64,000 nucleotides of DNA from positions 1,178,001 to 1,242,000 of the forward strand of contig OY970394.1 in assembly GCA_963720475.1 (NCBI GenBank). Reading direction: 5' to 3'. The position numbers were made by a program, and so were the translations under genes. Within the stretch, counting starts at the first letter, position 1. Every line of letters begins with the position of its first letter. The DNA is from G963720475 sp963720475. Its GTDB lineage: Bacteria; Actinomycetota; Thermoleophilia; Solirubrobacterales; Thermoleophilaceae. Below, piece after piece: positions 8,380-17,549 of the stretch. The notes beneath the pieces were generated by a model, which was not told the DNA's origin, ran no database searches, and worked only from the letters and a program-made list of their open reading frames with translations.

Positions 8380-10321
8380 CTAGCGCTGCGCCTGCGTGGC
8401 GCGGAAGATCGCCTGCACGTCGCCGAACGCCGGCTTGCGCTGGCCGTCGCGCGTGACGACGCCCTTGAAGTTGGTCGGCGGCGACGGCCGCGGGTTGCCG
8501 CCTTCCCACTCGGGCCGCACCTGGAAGTCGCGCAGGATCCACATCACGGCCCCGTTGAGGAAGTTCCGCGTCGCGAAGGTCGCGAGGCTTGACTTGAGGT
8601 AGTTCTGCTGGAAGGCGAGCGTGCCCTTCTCGAACGGCGAGCCCTCGCGGTTCGCCTCGGCGCCGAACTCGGTCGCGAACAGCGCCTGGTCCGGGTAGTA
8701 GGAACGGAGTTGGTCGAGGTAGGGGCCGATCAGCGACTGGTCCGAGGTCTGCCCGTTCGGGCCGGGGTACCAGCCGAAGTACGAGTTCACGCCCGAGGGC
8801 GTCGAAGCGACGGTAGATCGACTCGGGCGGCAGGTTCGGGTGGCCGGTGAAGTCGATCGCCACGAGCCGCGACGGGTCCTCCTGGCGCGCGGCGTCCGAG
8901 GCGTCGGTCAGATAGCGCCTCTGTCCCGGGGTGATCTTGCTCGGCAGCTCGTTACCGACCGACCAGAGGAAGACCGAGGCGTGGTTACGGTCGCGTCGGA
9001 TCGCGTCTCGCAGATACGCAATGCCACGCGCGCGCACGGACCCCGAGGCCAGCGACTTCGTCGGGACGCGCCAGAACGGCATCTGCTCCCACAGGAGGAT
9101 CCCCGCGCGGTCGAGCGCCTCGATGGTGCGCGGGTGGAGGGGGTAGTGGGCGCGCGTGATCGTCGCGCCGAGCTCGCGCAGCAGGGCGACGTTGAAGTCC
9201 ATGTCCGCGGTCGTGAGCGCGGACCCACGGTCGGGCACGTCCTCGTGCATGCTGGCGCCGCGGAGCGAGACCTTGCGCCCGTTGAGCAGCATCCGCCCGG
9301 CCGAGTTCACGCGGATCGAACGCATCCCGACATTCGCGTCGTAGACGGCGATCCGCTTGCCGCCGCGGCTGACCGCGACCGAGAACTTGTAGAGGTTGGG
9401 CGAGCCGGGCTCCCACAGCTTGGGGTTGCGCAGCGTGACGACGCGCTCGACGCGCTTCGACGAGCGCCCGGCGATCCCGATCGCCTTGTCGTCGAAGCCG
9501 AAGCTGCGGCCGCCCAGCCGGCCCCTCACGCGCACACTCTGCTTGCCGCTGCCCGGGTTTCGCAGCGTCGCCGACACCGTCACCTTCGCCTCGCAGCTGC
9601 GGCAGGCGATCTGCGGCCGCGCGAACGCGTTTGCGATGTCCACGCGGTCGATCCGGCGCAGATAGACCTCGCGGTTGAGGCCGCCGTAGTTCCACCAGCC
9701 ACCGCGCGTCGCACCGTTGCCGAGCAGCCCTCCGGGTGGGATGTCGGCCGCCCCGCGGCGGTTGTCGACGCGCACGACGAGGCGGTTGACGCCGGTCGCG
9801 GAGATGCCCTCCGCGGGAACCTCGAACGGGATGTAGGGACCGACGTGGCGGCCCACTTGGCGCCCGTTGAGGAAGACCGTCGCGCGGTGGTTGGCCGACT
9901 CGAAGCGGAACGCCCAGCTCACGCCCTTCCCACCCTGGCCCGGCGGGACGACGAAGTCCTTGCGGTACCAACCAACGCTGCCGAGGTAGGTCGGGACGTC
10001 GAACTGGTTCGCGTTGAAGACGTTCGGGACTTGCACCGTGGACCAGCCGGCGCTGTCCAATTGGTCCTTGAACCCGAGCGCGACACCCTGGTCACCCGCG
10101 TCGGCGCGGAAGAGCCAGTCGCCCCCGAGCAGGAAGCGCCCGCCGTTGCCGTCGGCGTAGAGGGTCTGCTTGGGCGGCACGTAGCCGGCGGGACCCGGCG
10201 CGGGCGGCGTCTGCGCGTGCGCCGTCCCCGCACACGCGAGGGCGAGTGCGGTGCAGGCGATCGACTGGATCACGATGCGGCTCACGAAGCGGGGAAGACT
10301 AGGAGAAACGGCGGTCTGCAC
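8380..10321 (-). pseudogene. secreted glycoside hydrolase family 2 enzyme, one frameshift
   Basis: A GH2 enzyme (beta-galactosidase/glucuronidase/mannosidase type) of about 646 residues once one extra base is removed. A signal peptide occupies residues 1-36 (ending AHAQ). The sugar-binding jelly roll (GDWLFRADAGDQG, GWYRKDFVVP, NHRATVFLNGRQVG), the immunoglobulin-like domain and the TIM barrel follow. The acid/base glutamate is in FLWSVGNELP and the nucleophile in FATEFGAEA, but the latter lies in another frame. The plus-strand CCC run at 8792-8794 carries one base too many; with two C residues the frame reads DALGVNSYFGWYPG without interruption. It is convergent with the sugar dehydrogenase pair, suggesting extracellular sugar processing. 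Confidence 0.8.
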
Positions 10322-10377
10322 GCGCCGCCAGGCGGAAGGGTGGATTACCTCCGACCAATCTCTTATCTTGCGGCACT

Positions 10378-11445
10378 ATGACCGATACAAATCGCAGTGG
10401 TGACGTCCTGAAGGCGCTCGGCGGCCTGCTTTTCGCTGCCGGCGCGCTCACCCTTTGGATACGCAAGGGGGAGGTGAATCCACTCGTGGAAGGCGAGCCC
10501 TGGGGCGCGTTCGGCCTCTTGATCCTGCTCGTCATCCCGTTCCTCGTGCTGTACGGGCTTGCGTTGACGCGCGACGAAGGCGCCGACGGCGCTTCGCCGT
10601 GGCAGACAGTCTTCCTCGTCTTCGCGGTCCTGATAGCGATCCCGATGGAGACTCAGTTCTTCGACTGGATCGGCGCGAACACCGAGGACCAGTGGATCAA
10701 TGTCCTGATCGCCCTCGGGATCGCCGTGATCGGTGCCCTCGCGGCGGCGAAGGGAGCGCGATTCGCGATGCTGATCGTGGGCCTGGCACTCGTCTGGGCA
10801 TGGCTCAATTTCTGGGACGAGCTAGTGGATCCGGGGCCCAACGGCTATCGCTGGCTGCTGATCATCGTTGGCGTGATCATCGTCTTCATTGGCGTCGGCG
10901 CGGCCGCTGCGGGTGAGGACGACAATCCGGGCAACGAGCTGGTCACGGCCGGCGCGCTCGCGCTGATCCTCGGCTTCGCGCTCGGTCTCGTCGGCTCGTA
11001 CGCCGGCATCACCGCGAGCGCGGTCGCGAGCGCATTCGGCGGATCGTCCGGCGGTGCTCCGATCGAGCAGAACGTCTTCTGGGACGTGATGCTCCTGATC
11101 ACGGCGCTCGGGGCGATCGTCTACTCGGTGCGCGGCGGTACGCGCGGGTTGGCGTACGTCGGCGGCATCGGGTTGGTCATCTTCCTGGTCAGCGTCGGCG
11201 TCCAGGCGGCCAACCTGCTCGACGTCCTCAAGGACGGCGAGCGGCCCGACCGCAGCATCCTCTGGTGGCCGCTGCTCCTGCTGATCGCGGGAATCGGCGC
11301 GCTCGCCGCCGGCTTTGCCGGTGCGGGCGGAGGCGGAGGTGGCGCCGCGCCGGCGGCGCCGAGCCCGCCTGCGGCGGCGAGTCCGCCCGCCGGCGGGGCC
11401 CCGCCCGGGCCTCCGGACCCGCCGGCTGGGGGTGGGGCCGCCTAG
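10378..11445 (+). CDS. multi-pass membrane protein with Pro/Ala/Gly tail
   Basis: 355 residues with about eight hydrophobic segments (for example near 12-28, 42-62, 75-92, 105-140, 158-178, 189-212, 235-255, 258-280 and 292-315) and a C-terminal cytoplasmic-type tail rich in glycine, proline and alanine (about residues 316-355). No catalytic or transport motif is recognisable. The start ATG 10378 has TATCTT eight bases upstream and no ribosome-binding site, the leaderless pattern. A strong hairpin follows the gene. The function is unknown; such proline-rich tails often mediate protein contacts, which is a guess here. Confidence 0.8.
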   Translation: MTDTNRSGDVLKALGGLLFAAGALTLWIRKGEVNPLVEGEPWGAFGLLILLVIPFLVLYGLALTRDEGADGASPWQTVFLVFAVLIAIPMETQFFDWIGANTEDQWINVLIALGIAVIGALAAAKGARFAMLIVGLALVWAWLNFWDELVDPGPNGYRWLLIIVGVIIVFIGVGAAAAGEDDNPGNELVTAGALALILGFALGLVGSYAGITASAVASAFGGSSGGAPIEQNVFWDVMLLITALGAIVYSVRGGTRGLAYVGGIGLVIFLVSVGVQAANLLDVLKDGERPDRSILWWPLLLLIAGIGALAAGFAGAGGGGGGAAPAAPSPPAAASPPAGGAPPGPPDPPAGGGAA

Positions 11446-11471
11446 CGGTCGCCGCACCAAATATGCTGTAG

Positions 11472-11508
11472 GGCAACGCGCCCGGGCTTCGATAGCCCGG
11501 GCGTTGCC
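11472..11508. terminator. GC-rich hairpin terminator after the membrane protein gene
   Basis: GGCAACGCGCCCGGGCT (11472-11488) and AGCCCGGGCGTTGCC (11494-11508) form a long stem with one 2-base bulge and a 5-base loop, followed by TTTCG. It lies 26 bases after the stop of the membrane protein gene and before the thiolase gene. The short T tract makes it a weak intrinsic terminator, but the stem is by far the strongest in this part of the window. Confidence 0.65.
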
Positions 11509-11614
11509 TTTCGCGGCGCCATGAGCCACGTCGGTGCTCGCGATACTTCTAGTATCGCTGCGCACCGAGCGCGGCCCCTGGCATCCGCGAACACAGCCGC
11601 CAAAGGAGAAGACC

Positions 11615-12793
11615 TTGACCGGAGTAGTCATCTCGTCCGCCGCCCGTACCGCCGTCGGCTCGTACGGCAAGAGCCTCAGCGACGTCGCACCGACCGAGCT
11701 CGGCGCGATCGCCGCCCGCAGCGCGATCGAGCGCGCGGGGATCAGGCCCGACCAGGTGGACCAGGTCGTCTTCGGCAACGTGATCCACACCGCCGCAGAG
11801 GACATGTACATGGGGCGCGTGGTCGGGATGAAGGCGGAGATCCCCAAGGAGGTCCCCGCGCTGACGGTCAACCGGCTGTGCGGAACGGGCGTCCAGGCGA
11901 TCGTCTCCGGCACGCAGACGATCGAGACCGGTGAGGCGGGCGTCGTCGTCGCCGGCGGGGCGGAGAACATGAGCCGCGGCCCGTATTGGATGCCGAACGC
12001 CCGCTGGGGCGCGCGCATGGGGGAGACGAAGATGGTCGACCCGGTGGTCGGCGGCCTGACGGATCCGTTCTCCGAGGTCCACATGGGCATCACGGCGGAG
12101 AACCTCGCCGAGTCGCACTCGATCTCGCGCGAGGAGCAGGACGAGTTCGCCCTCACTTCCCACCAGCGCGCGAAGGAGGCGATCGACGCGGGCATGTTCG
12201 AGGACGAGGTCGTCCCCGTGCCCGTCAAGGTCAAGCGCGAGGAGGTCGAGTTCAAGGTGGACGAGCACGTCCGGCCCGACGCCTCGATGGAGTCGATGGC
12301 GAAGCTGAAGCCCGTCTTCAAGGACGACGGCACGGTGACCGCCGGCAACGCGTCCGGCATGAACGACGCCGGCGCCGCGGTCGTACTGATGTCCGAGGAG
12401 AAGGCGTCCGAGCTCGGCGCCCCGGTGCGCGCGAAGATCCTCGCCTACGCCTACTGCGGCGTGGACCCCTCGACGATGGGCATCGGCCCCGTCCCCGCCG
12501 TCCGCAAGGCGCTCGACAAGGCCGGCGTGTCGCTCGACGACGTGGGGGTGATCGAGCTGAACGAGGCGTTCGCCGCGCAGTCCCTCGCGGTGATGAAGGA
12601 CCTCGAACTCGACCCCGACAAGGTCAACCCAAACGGCGGCGCGATCGCCCTGGGGCACCCGATCGCCGCGACCGGCGCGGTGATCACGGCCAAGGCGCTC
12701 GCGGAGATGGAGCGCAAGGACCACGAGCTCGGCCTGGTGACGCTCTGCATAGGTGGCGGCCAAGGCATCGCCCTCCTGCTCGGCAAGAGCTAG
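11615..12793 (+). CDS. acetyl-CoA C-acyltransferase (thiolase)
   Basis: A 392-residue thiolase that cleaves 3-ketoacyl-CoA or condenses acetyl-CoA. The nucleophilic cysteine is in NRLCGTGVQAI (about residue 89), the catalytic histidine in GGAIALGHPIAATGA, and the second cysteine in LCIGGGQGIA near the C-terminus; NEAFAAQ is also present. TTG 11615 is chosen over the longer frame (from GTG 11534) because AAAGGAG lies six bases before it and the protein then starts TGVVISSAARTAVG as in the family. It leads a plus-strand run with SCP2-like, alcohol dehydrogenase and aldehyde dehydrogenase genes. A degradative FadA-like role is likely but the direction cannot be proven. Confidence 0.93.
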   Translation: MTGVVISSAARTAVGSYGKSLSDVAPTELGAIAARSAIERAGIRPDQVDQVVFGNVIHTAAEDMYMGRVVGMKAEIPKEVPALTVNRLCGTGVQAIVSGTQTIETGEAGVVVAGGAENMSRGPYWMPNARWGARMGETKMVDPVVGGLTDPFSEVHMGITAENLAESHSISREEQDEFALTSHQRAKEAIDAGMFEDEVVPVPVKVKREEVEFKVDEHVRPDASMESMAKLKPVFKDDGTVTAGNASGMNDAGAAVVLMSEEKASELGAPVRAKILAYAYCGVDPSTMGIGPVPAVRKALDKAGVSLDDVGVIELNEAFAAQSLAVMKDLELDPDKVNPNGGAIALGHPIAATGAVITAKALAEMERKDHELGLVTLCIGGGQGIALLLGKS

Positions 12794-12853
12794 CCGCGCC
12801 CGGCCAGATAGGCTCCCCCGCAGGAGAGAGACTGCCCATCAAAGAGGGAGACG

Positions 12854-13273
12854 ATGGCCTACTTCAAAGACGACCAAGAGGTCTACCAGTTCATCGGCAA
12901 GCTGTTCGAGGACCTCACCCAGGACGAGGAGCTCGCGCCGAAGTTCCGCAAGGCGAACACGATCGTCCAGTACGGGTACCGCAACCCCGAGTCGACGATC
13001 ACGGTGAAGATGATCGAAGGTGAGGACTCGATGGTGGACCTCGGCGAGACCGAAATGGAGCCGGAGGTCGTCATGACGATGGAGGCCGACACCGCGCACA
13101 AATTCTGGCTCGGCAAGGTCAACGTCACAGTCGCCCTCGCGCGCGGTCAGATGAAGGCCAAGGGCCCAGTGGCGAAGATCCTCAAGCTCGTACCGCTGGT
13201 GAAGCCCGTCTTCCCGCGCTACAAGCAGATGCTCCAGGACGCCGGGCGGCAGGACCTGCTCGACGCGTCGTAG
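12854..13273 (+). CDS. SCP2 sterol-binding-like protein
   Basis: 139 residues from ATG 12854 behind GAGGGAGA. The pattern fits the SCP2 fold, a small lipid-binding domain: an N-terminal helix (DQEVYQFIGKLFEDLTQD), strands around TIVQYGYRNPESTITVKM, then EPEVVMTMEADTAHKFWLGKVN and the amphipathic segment ALARGQMKAKGPVAKILKLV, which in this family closes the hydrophobic tunnel. It would bind or present acyl-CoA or a sterol-like lipid to neighbouring enzymes. It stands between the thiolase and the iron alcohol dehydrogenase on the same strand with short gaps, so a shared lipid pathway is a reasonable inference. Confidence 0.85.
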   Translation: MAYFKDDQEVYQFIGKLFEDLTQDEELAPKFRKANTIVQYGYRNPESTITVKMIEGEDSMVDLGETEMEPEVVMTMEADTAHKFWLGKVNVTVALARGQMKAKGPVAKILKLVPLVKPVFPRYKQMLQDAGRQDLLDAS

Positions 13274-13287
13274 CGAGTCGCTTAGTC

Positions 13288-14511
13288 GTGGAGGCTCAGA
13301 CCGAGGCGGACGCCCTCCAGCAGTGGGCGGGCTTCAAGGACTTCTACCAGTCGACCCAGCCGACCCGGATCATCGCCGGCCGCGATCTGATCGGTAGCGC
13401 CGGCTTCGAGTTCATGAAGGAGGGCGCGCAGCGCGTCCTGATCGTCACCGACGAGATCATCCGCGGCACCGGGCTGATCGAGAAGGTCGAGGCGGGCCTG
13501 ACCGACGGCGGCCTTGAGGTCGCCGGGGTCTTCGACGAGGTCCCGCAGGACTCGGCCACGGACGTGTGTGAGCGCTGTGCCGCGTTCGCGAAGGAGGTCG
13601 GCGCCGACTCCTTCCTCGCCGTTGGCGGCGGGTCGGTGATCGACACCGCGAAGGCGGCGACGCTGATCTTTACCCACGGCGGCACCGTGCGCGAGCACGA
13701 GGGGTTCTTCCTGATGCCGCGAGGCGCCGACGGGATGGGCCGCCCCGAGGACATCGCGCCGCTCGGCGTGATCCCGACCACCGCCGGCACCGGGTCCGAG
13801 GTCTCGATGGCAGCGGTCGTTAAGGACCACGAGGAGAAGGTCAAGGTCGAGATCGCCGACTTCCCGCTCTTCCCGCGGCTCGCGATCCTCGATCCCGAGT
13901 CCACTCGCACGCTGCCTCCGAGCGTCGCCGCCGCGAGCGGGATGGACGCGATGACGCACGCGATCGAGGGCCACACGTGCACCGATTGGAGCCCGCACCT
14001 CTCCGCGAACGTCCTCCAGGCACTGAAGATGATCCGTGACAACCTCGAGCGTGCCGTGTCCGACCCCGACGACGAGGAGGCGCGCGGCAACATGCTCGTC
14101 GCCGCCTCGCTCGCGATCAACCTCAACCTCGGCTCGGTCCACGCGATGTCGCACCCCTGTGGCGCCCACTACGGCGTGCCCCACGGCGTCGCGAACGCGA
14201 TCAACCTCCCGCACGTCGTCCGCTTCAACTGCGGCGGCGGAACGCCGATCGCGAACCGCTTCCGCGACGTCGCCGACATCCTCGACGTCGAGTCAGGCGG
14301 CTCGGACGACGCGGTCGGCGGCGCGCTGGCAGAGCACATCACGGCGAAGATCGACCGCCTCGGCCTGCCGACGCGACTGTCCGAGACGGGCGTGCCCGAA
14401 GAGGGCATCCCGACTCTCGTCGACGGCGCGCTCGGCGACGGCACGACGCTGCTGAACCCGCGTGAGGTCGAGGAGGACGACTACACCGAGCTGTTCAAGG
14501 CTGCGCTCTAG
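13288..14511 (+). CDS. iron-containing alcohol dehydrogenase
   Basis: 407 residues of the group III metal-dependent alcohol dehydrogenase family. The NAD-binding half shows FLAVGGGSVIDTAKAATL and IPTTAGTGSEVS; the metal ligands are in SGMDAMTHAIEGH and in HAMSHPCGAHYGVPHG, in the usual order Asp, His, His, His. It oxidises primary alcohols or reduces aldehydes with NAD(P). The start GTG 13288 is 15 bases after the SCP2-like stop and lacks an obvious ribosome-binding site. Pairing with the aldehyde dehydrogenase directly downstream suggests oxidation of an alcohol through the aldehyde to the acid. Confidence 0.92.
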   Translation: MEAQTEADALQQWAGFKDFYQSTQPTRIIAGRDLIGSAGFEFMKEGAQRVLIVTDEIIRGTGLIEKVEAGLTDGGLEVAGVFDEVPQDSATDVCERCAAFAKEVGADSFLAVGGGSVIDTAKAATLIFTHGGTVREHEGFFLMPRGADGMGRPEDIAPLGVIPTTAGTGSEVSMAAVVKDHEEKVKVEIADFPLFPRLAILDPESTRTLPPSVAAASGMDAMTHAIEGHTCTDWSPHLSANVLQALKMIRDNLERAVSDPDDEEARGNMLVAASLAINLNLGSVHAMSHPCGAHYGVPHGVANAINLPHVVRFNCGGGTPIANRFRDVADILDVESGGSDDAVGGALAEHITAKIDRLGLPTRLSETGVPEEGIPTLVDGALGDGTTLLNPREVEEDDYTELFKAAL

Positions 14512-14541
14512 ACTTGCCTTAACACGAGCCAGGAGGAAGAG

Positions 14542-16068
14542 ATGGCCGTCGCACCGACGCAGGACGTCAAGGCGTACAAGAACTTCATCGGCGGGGAGTG
14601 GGTCGACGCCGAGTCGGGCGAGACGTTCGACGTCGTCAACCCCTCGACCGAGGAGACCTTCGCGACCGTGCCGAAGGGCGGGCGCGAGGATGCTCAGCGC
14701 GCGATCGCGGCGGCGCGCGAGAGCTTCGACTCGGGTGTCTGGTCCGGCCTCGATCCCGACGAGCGCTCGCGCATCCTCGGCCAGGTCGTCGAGAAGTTCA
14801 CCGAGAACGAGGACGAGCTCGCCGAGCTCGAGTCGCTCCAGTCCGGGATGACGATGCGCGCGACCGCGACGGTCGTCATCGGCTACTGCATCACCCACTG
14901 GGACTACTTCGCCCGCAATGCGGCGCGACCCGCGCAGGAGGCACTCGAGCCGGTGTCGTTCCCGACCCATTCGCACAACTTCGTCCTGCGCGAGCCGATC
15001 GGCGTCTGCGCCGGGATCATCCCGTGGAACTTCCCGCTCGTGATGGCGGTTTGGAAGCTCGCGCCCGCACTGGCGATGGGCAACTCGATCGTGCTGAAGC
15101 CGGCCTCGAACACGCCGCTCACCGCGCTGCGCCTGGCCGAGCTGCTCGAGGAGACGGAGCTTCCGCCGGGCGTCGTCAACATCATCACCGGCGGCGGTGC
15201 GACCGTCGGCGAAGAGCTCGCCTCCCATCCCGACGTCGACAAGGTCTCGTTCACGGGCTCGACGGTCGTCGGCCGGCGGATCATGCAGCTCGCGTCGAGC
15301 ACGATCAAGAAGTGCACGCTCGAGCTGGGCGGCAAGTCGCCGAACATCGTCTATGAGGACGCGAACATCGACGCCGCCGTGGACGGCGCGCTGTGGGCCA
15401 CGTTCTTCCATCAGGGCCAGGTCTGCGAGTCCGGCACGCGGCTGCTGCTGCCCGAGTCGATCCACGACGAGTTCGTCGAGAAGCTGGTCGCGCGCGCGAA
15501 GCAGATCAAGATCGGCGACGCGCTCGACTACGAGACCGACATGGGCCCGCTCGTCTCCGAGGAGCAGCGCGACACGGTCGAGAACTACATCCGCATCGGC
15601 CAGGAGGAGGGCGCGACGCTCGCACTCGGCGGCGGCCGCCCGGAGGGCCTCGACCAGGGCTACTTCGTCGAACCGACGATCTTCACCGACGTGGACAACT
15701 CGATGACGATCGCCCAGGAAGAGATCTTCGGGCCGGTGCTGTCGGTGATCAAGTTCTCCTCCGACGACGAGGCGATCGAGATCGCGAACGACTCGATCTA
15801 CGGGCTGGCGTCGGCCGTCTGGTCGGAGGACTACGACCGTTGCCTCACAACCGCGAAGCAGCTGCGGGCCGGCACCGTCTGGATCAACGACCACCACCTG
15901 ATCAACTGCATTGCGCCTTTCGGCGGTTACAAGCAGTCGGGCATCGGTCGCGAGCTCGGCCCGTACGGCCTCGACGAGTACACCGAGGTCAAGCACGTGC
16001 ATGTGGACCTCACGCGCGACCCGGATCAGAAGATGTTCGGGGTGCTGCTCTCCGAGCCGCGCGAGTAG
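14542..16068 (+). CDS. NAD(P)-dependent aldehyde dehydrogenase
   Basis: 508 residues of the ALDH superfamily. Visible motifs are IIPWNFPLVMAVWK, the cofactor loop VSFTGSTVVGRRI, the general-base glutamate in LELGGKSPNIV, the catalytic cysteine in GQVCESGTRLLL and the C-terminal PFGGYKQSGIGRELG. It converts an aldehyde to the carboxylic acid. A clear AGGAGGAAGAG precedes ATG 14542. It follows the iron alcohol dehydrogenase by 30 bases and its stop is two bases before the TTG start of an NTF2-like gene, so the four genes from 12854 to 16486 are probably one transcription unit. Confidence 0.95.
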   Translation: MAVAPTQDVKAYKNFIGGEWVDAESGETFDVVNPSTEETFATVPKGGREDAQRAIAAARESFDSGVWSGLDPDERSRILGQVVEKFTENEDELAELESLQSGMTMRATATVVIGYCITHWDYFARNAARPAQEALEPVSFPTHSHNFVLREPIGVCAGIIPWNFPLVMAVWKLAPALAMGNSIVLKPASNTPLTALRLAELLEETELPPGVVNIITGGGATVGEELASHPDVDKVSFTGSTVVGRRIMQLASSTIKKCTLELGGKSPNIVYEDANIDAAVDGALWATFFHQGQVCESGTRLLLPESIHDEFVEKLVARAKQIKIGDALDYETDMGPLVSEEQRDTVENYIRIGQEEGATLALGGGRPEGLDQGYFVEPTIFTDVDNSMTIAQEEIFGPVLSVIKFSSDDEAIEIANDSIYGLASAVWSEDYDRCLTTAKQLRAGTVWINDHHLINCIAPFGGYKQSGIGRELGPYGLDEYTEVKHVHVDLTRDPDQKMFGVLLSEPRE

Positions 16069-16069
16069 C

Positions 16070-16486
16070 TTGGCGGTAGACGCCGCGCGCGAGCGGGTCC
16101 TGCGCGATGTCTACGACGCCTTCGCTGCCCGCGACGGCGAACGGATGGCGAGCCTCATCGGCGACAAGTTCGAGTTCCACGCCGTCACCGGCGAGCGCGC
16201 CGGCCGCTCCGGGCCCTACCGTGGCCCGGACGGGATGGCGCAGTACCTGGAGGATGTGCAGAGCGTGTGGATCGAGCTGCGCGTCATCCCCCAGCGCTTC
16301 GAGGAGGTGGACGACTTCGTGCTCGTCCACGGGAGGGTCTGGGCGCGTGATTCCGATTCGCTGCTCGACAGCCCGGCGGCGTGGGTCTGGCACTTCGCGG
16401 AGGAACGCCCCACCGTCTGCGAAGTCTTCGCCGACAAGGATGCGGCCGAAGTCCGCTTCGCCGAGTTGACGGGCCGCGCCGGCTAG
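16070..16486 (+). CDS. NTF2/SnoaL-like protein
   Basis: 138 residues from TTG 16070, immediately after the aldehyde dehydrogenase stop; the longer open frame upstream is a shadow of that gene. The protein has the NTF2 layout: helix ARERVLRDVYDAFAARDGER, MASLIGDKFEFHAV, loop YRGPDGMAQYLEDVQ and strands FVLVHGRVWARD and AAWVWHFAEERPTVCEVF. Catalytic residues cannot be named. Its position behind an alcohol/aldehyde dehydrogenase pair suggests it handles the same or a related substrate. Its stop overlaps the stop of the convergent epimerase gene at CTAG. Confidence 0.8.
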   Translation: MAVDAARERVLRDVYDAFAARDGERMASLIGDKFEFHAVTGERAGRSGPYRGPDGMAQYLEDVQSVWIELRVIPQRFEEVDDFVLVHGRVWARDSDSLLDSPAAWVWHFAEERPTVCEVFADKDAAEVRFAELTGRAG

Positions 16487-17505
16487 CGCTCGCGCGCTTC
16501 GGCGCGGTATGCCTCGACGAGCGCCTTCAGGGTCTGCTTGGCGCTGTACTTCGGGCGCCACTTGAGCTGCTTCTTCGCCTTCGCCGTCGTCATCAGCACG
16601 GGCGTGCGGACCGACTCGATCCACGACAGCGCCTCCGGCACCTGCGGCAGGCGCGCGATCACCTCGGCGGTCGCCTCTACCGCGAGCTCGGGGAGCGGGA
16701 TCGTGTACCAGCCGAGGGCATCGGCCAGGTCGCCGACGGTGAACGTGCCGCTGCCGGCGAGGTTGTAGGCACCGGGCGGCCCCTTGGCGGTGATCCCCGC
16801 CATGAACGCCGATGCGACGTCGTCCTCGTGGACCAGCTGTGCCTTGATTCCGGGGTCGGGGATCACCGGCTTGAGGACCGGCATCCCGGCGAGCAGGCGG
16901 CGGACCGGGTCGGGCATCGACTCCGACAGGCGCACGTAGGGGATCTCCTCGATCAGCATCTGGGCGCGCGGGCCGGCGACGATGCAGGGCCGGTACACGT
17001 AGGCGGTCGTCTTGCGCTTGCGCGCGAGGACCTTCGACAGCACCTGCTCGACCTCAGCCTTGTGCGCGGAGTAGAAGTGCTCGGGGCTGCCACGGGCCGG
17101 AACATCCTCGTCGAGTCGGCTCGGGTTGTCCTCGTGGAACCCGTAGGCGGCGACGCTCGACGCGTAACAGATCCGCTCCGCGCCGCCCTTGACCGCCTCC
17201 TCGAAGACGATTCGGGATCCGTCGACGTTGATCTCGTGCGTCGCGTCGCCGGCACCCATGAGTGAGAAAGCCAGGTGGACGACGGCGTCCGCGCCGTTCA
17301 CCGCGCTGCGCACATCGCCGCGCTGGCGCACGTCGCCGCGCACCGACTCGGTCTTCTTCCAGCCGCGCGCCTTCGCGTCGAAGCCGCTGCGCGAGAACCC
17401 CACCACGCGCTTCACGGAGCGTGAGCGCTCGAGTGCGTCCACCAGCGCCACACCGAGGTCGCCGGTCGGGCCGGTCACCGCCACGGTCAGCGCTTGACTC
17501 GCCAT
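16483..17505 (-). CDS. NAD-dependent epimerase/dehydratase (extended SDR)
   Basis: 340 residues with the extended SDR layout: the nucleotide motif VTGPTGDLGVALVDALE at the N-terminus, an acidic switch in SVRGDVRQRGDV, VVHLAFSLMG, and the catalytic YSAHK (Tyr-x3-Lys) near residue 147 preceded by YASSVAAYG. It acts on a nucleotide sugar or on a hydroxy-steroid-like substrate; the C-terminal region (substrate pocket) gives no clear answer. The start ATG 17505 has TAGGCT nine bases upstream and no ribosome-binding site. The gene is convergent with the NTF2-like gene, the two stops sharing CTAG. Confidence 0.88.
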   Translation of the reverse strand: MASQALTVAVTGPTGDLGVALVDALERSRSVKRVVGFSRSGFDAKARGWKKTESVRGDVRQRGDVRSAVNGADAVVHLAFSLMGAGDATHEINVDGSRIVFEEAVKGGAERICYASSVAAYGFHEDNPSRLDEDVPARGSPEHFYSAHKAEVEQVLSKVLARKRKTTAYVYRPCIVAGPRAQMLIEEIPYVRLSESMPDPVRRLLAGMPVLKPVIPDPGIKAQLVHEDDVASAFMAGITAKGPPGAYNLAGSGTFTVGDLADALGWYTIPLPELAVEATAEVIARLPQVPEALSWIESVRTPVLMTTAKAKKQLKWRPKYSAKQTLKALVEAYRAEARER

Positions 17506-17549
17506 CGCGGGTTGAGCCTAACGGCTGCCCGGCGGCGACCGGGTTTGGA

